Shown here one piece after another: positions 6,523 through 7,440 of a stretch of DNA of 7,440 bases. The stretch lies in assembly GCA_012727685.1 (NCBI GenBank), contig JAAYGO010000104.1:1-7440 (forward strand), read 5' to 3'. The notes below the pieces were generated by a model. It saw only the letters and a list, made by a program, of their open reading frames with translations. It searched no databases and was not told where the DNA came from. Position 1 is the first letter of the stretch; each line of letters begins with the position of its first letter. Source of the stretch: Bacillota bacterium. Its GTDB lineage: Bacteria > Bacillota > Dethiobacteria > DTU022. A program made the translations under genes and the position numbers.

Positions 6523-6659
6523 GAAATCCTGTAATATTAAATCCACCCGGCTGCTCACAATACCCGCAGAAAATTTCGCATCCAATCTGGACAAACCCTG
6601 GCCGGAGCAATTCGGCTTGATGATATTTTGAGAAGCGTTCTGATAAGGGTTGATGTGTT
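6523..6659 (+). other. Long untranslated leader of the GGDEF gene
   Basis: From the predicted transcription start to the chosen TTG lie about 137 bases. No gene is seen: the frame open through it from 6541 has no ordinary start with a ribosome binding site and ends near 6683. The hallmarks of the c-di-GMP-I riboswitch were looked for and not found. Together with 6371-6487, which holds only AT-rich sequence and the promoter above, this makes up the divergent intergenic region. Confidence 0.35.
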
Positions 6660-7440
6660 TTGGGTTATGAAGTCCAGGCGGTAGCGCCGGGCCTACTCCG
6701 TGGCTACAGCTCTACCGAACAGGTACGCTACAATTATCACAGTTACGAGATCAAAAAATTTATCAAACTGAGCCTGTTTCTCAAAAAAATTCGGATCTGG
6801 TATAGCCTGTTTTGCATGGCTCTTCTGGCGGCGGTTCACGCCTACTTGAAGAATTACCTCGTGCTGATCATTCTCGTGGTTCTCTTAAATGCCGCCCATT
6901 GTATCTACCGTTATTTTCGCCCGGCAGCCTATACTGTCAATCAGGCCCTGGCGGTATTATTGACTTCGCTTGACTTCCTCTTGATCTGCATGCTGGTCTG
7001 TTCAACCGGCGGTATTTTGAGCATCTTTCATATCGCTTACTGTCTGCCCGTTTTGGCATGCACGATCCGATTCGGGATCAAGAGCGGCTTCAGCAGCCTG
7101 CGCCTGGCGGTACTGCTGTCATGCCTGGCCATTATCGCTCCCTTGCCGGCCCAGCCAATACCGCCCTTCTTTTATTATTTTACCGGAGTCGGCACCCTGG
7201 CATTTATGATCTGGATGATCGGCGCACTGATTAACGAGGAGTTGAAATTGCGGGAAGAACTGTATACCGCCTCGGTTACCGATCACCTGACCGGGCTTTA
7301 TCACAGCGGTTACTTAAAGGAGCGGCTCCAGGAGGAGATCTTCCGCTGCCGCCGTGAAGGCGGGCGTTTCGCGATTATCTTTTTAGATCTGGATCATTTT
7401 AAAATGGTTAACGACGCCTACGGCCATATTGTCGGGGACA
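6660..7440 (+). CDS. Multi-TM GGDEF-domain protein, putative diguanylate cyclase (partial, runs off right edge)
   Basis: The frame is open from 6654 to the window end. Coding character is clear from about 6720 on. About six membrane segments (near 44-63, 66-83, 98-114, 119-137, 148-160 and 170-190, counted from TTG 6660) include STGGILSIFHIAYCLPVL...RFG, a pattern also common in membrane histidine kinases. A linker helix leads to the start of a GGDEF domain: SVTDHLTGLYH near 206-215, then FLDLDHFKMVNDAYGH near 242-256. The GG(D/E)EF active loop lies past the edge, so catalytic competence is unknown; a further HD or EAL domain is also possible. The start is uncertain: TTG 6660 has AAGGG 10 bases upstream, while the first in-frame ATG (6816) would cut off the first membrane segment. 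If active, it would make c-di-GMP from two GTP at the membrane in response to an unknown signal. Confidence 0.85.
   Translation, partial: MGYEVQAVAPGLLRGYSSTEQVRYNYHSYEIKKFIKLSLFLKKIRIWYSLFCMALLAAVHAYLKNYLVLIILVVLLNAAHCIYRYFRPAAYTVNQALAVLLTSLDFLLICMLVCSTGGILSIFHIAYCLPVLACTIRFGIKSGFSSLRLAVLLSCLAIIAPLPAQPIPPFFYYFTGVGTLAFMIWMIGALINEELKLREELYTASVTDHLTGLYHSGYLKERLQEEIFRCRREGGRFAIIFLDLDHFKMVNDAYGHIVGD

Noticed and set aside
6523..6720. c-di-GMP riboswitch before the GGDEF gene
   Set aside because: The conserved core elements of the c-di-GMP-I class could not be recognised, and no clear long-stem architecture was found.
7119..7304. Minus-strand ORF opposite the GGDEF gene
   Set aside because: It is antisense to clear membrane-segment and GGDEF coding sequence.

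Overview
The window looks like chromosomal DNA of an endospore-forming, anaerobic Clostridia-type Firmicute (Peptococcaceae or Syntrophomonadales-like). The evidence is strong AAAGGAG ribosome binding sites, sigma-A type promoters with TATAAT boxes, a lipobox lipoprotein, a spore-type GH18 wall hydrolase with stalk and SH3 domains, and a transmembrane LuxR-type regulator. The genus cannot be fixed from sequence alone.

Left edge (1-420): AT-rich DNA holding the 5' end of an IS4-family (DUF4372-type) transposase on the minus strand, running off the left edge. It has its own TAGACA-N17-TATAAT promoter and a strong ribosome binding site. An 11-bp inverted repeat (180-190 / 226-236) is placed so that read-through transcripts, but not transcripts from the transposase promoter, could hide that ribosome binding site. 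The outer end of the element could not be located.

Centre left (421-3520): two genes in tandem. The first encodes a lipoprotein solute-binding protein of the sugar ABC-transporter type. The second encodes a membrane-anchored transcription factor with order TM, Cache-like extracytoplasmic sensor, TM, LuxR helix-turn-helix. No permease or ATPase gene is present in the window, so the pair may be a ligand-sensing signalling module rather than an importer.

Centre right (3661-6370): two cell-wall hydrolase genes converge, separated by only 18 bases. The plus-strand gene encodes a membrane-anchored, coiled-coil glucosaminidase. The minus-strand gene encodes a membrane-anchored protein with a stalk-like domain, an SH3 domain and a GH18 domain. 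A 38-codon ORF sits directly upstream of the GH18 gene, and its stop codon overlaps the GH18 ribosome binding site, which suggests an operon.

Right edge (6371-7440): an AT-rich divergent intergenic region carries a good sigma-A promoter (6488-6516). It leads through a leader of about 137 bases into a multi-TM GGDEF protein (putative diguanylate cyclase) that is cut off by the window end before its active-site loop. The two genes at the window edges (transposase and GGDEF protein) are partial.
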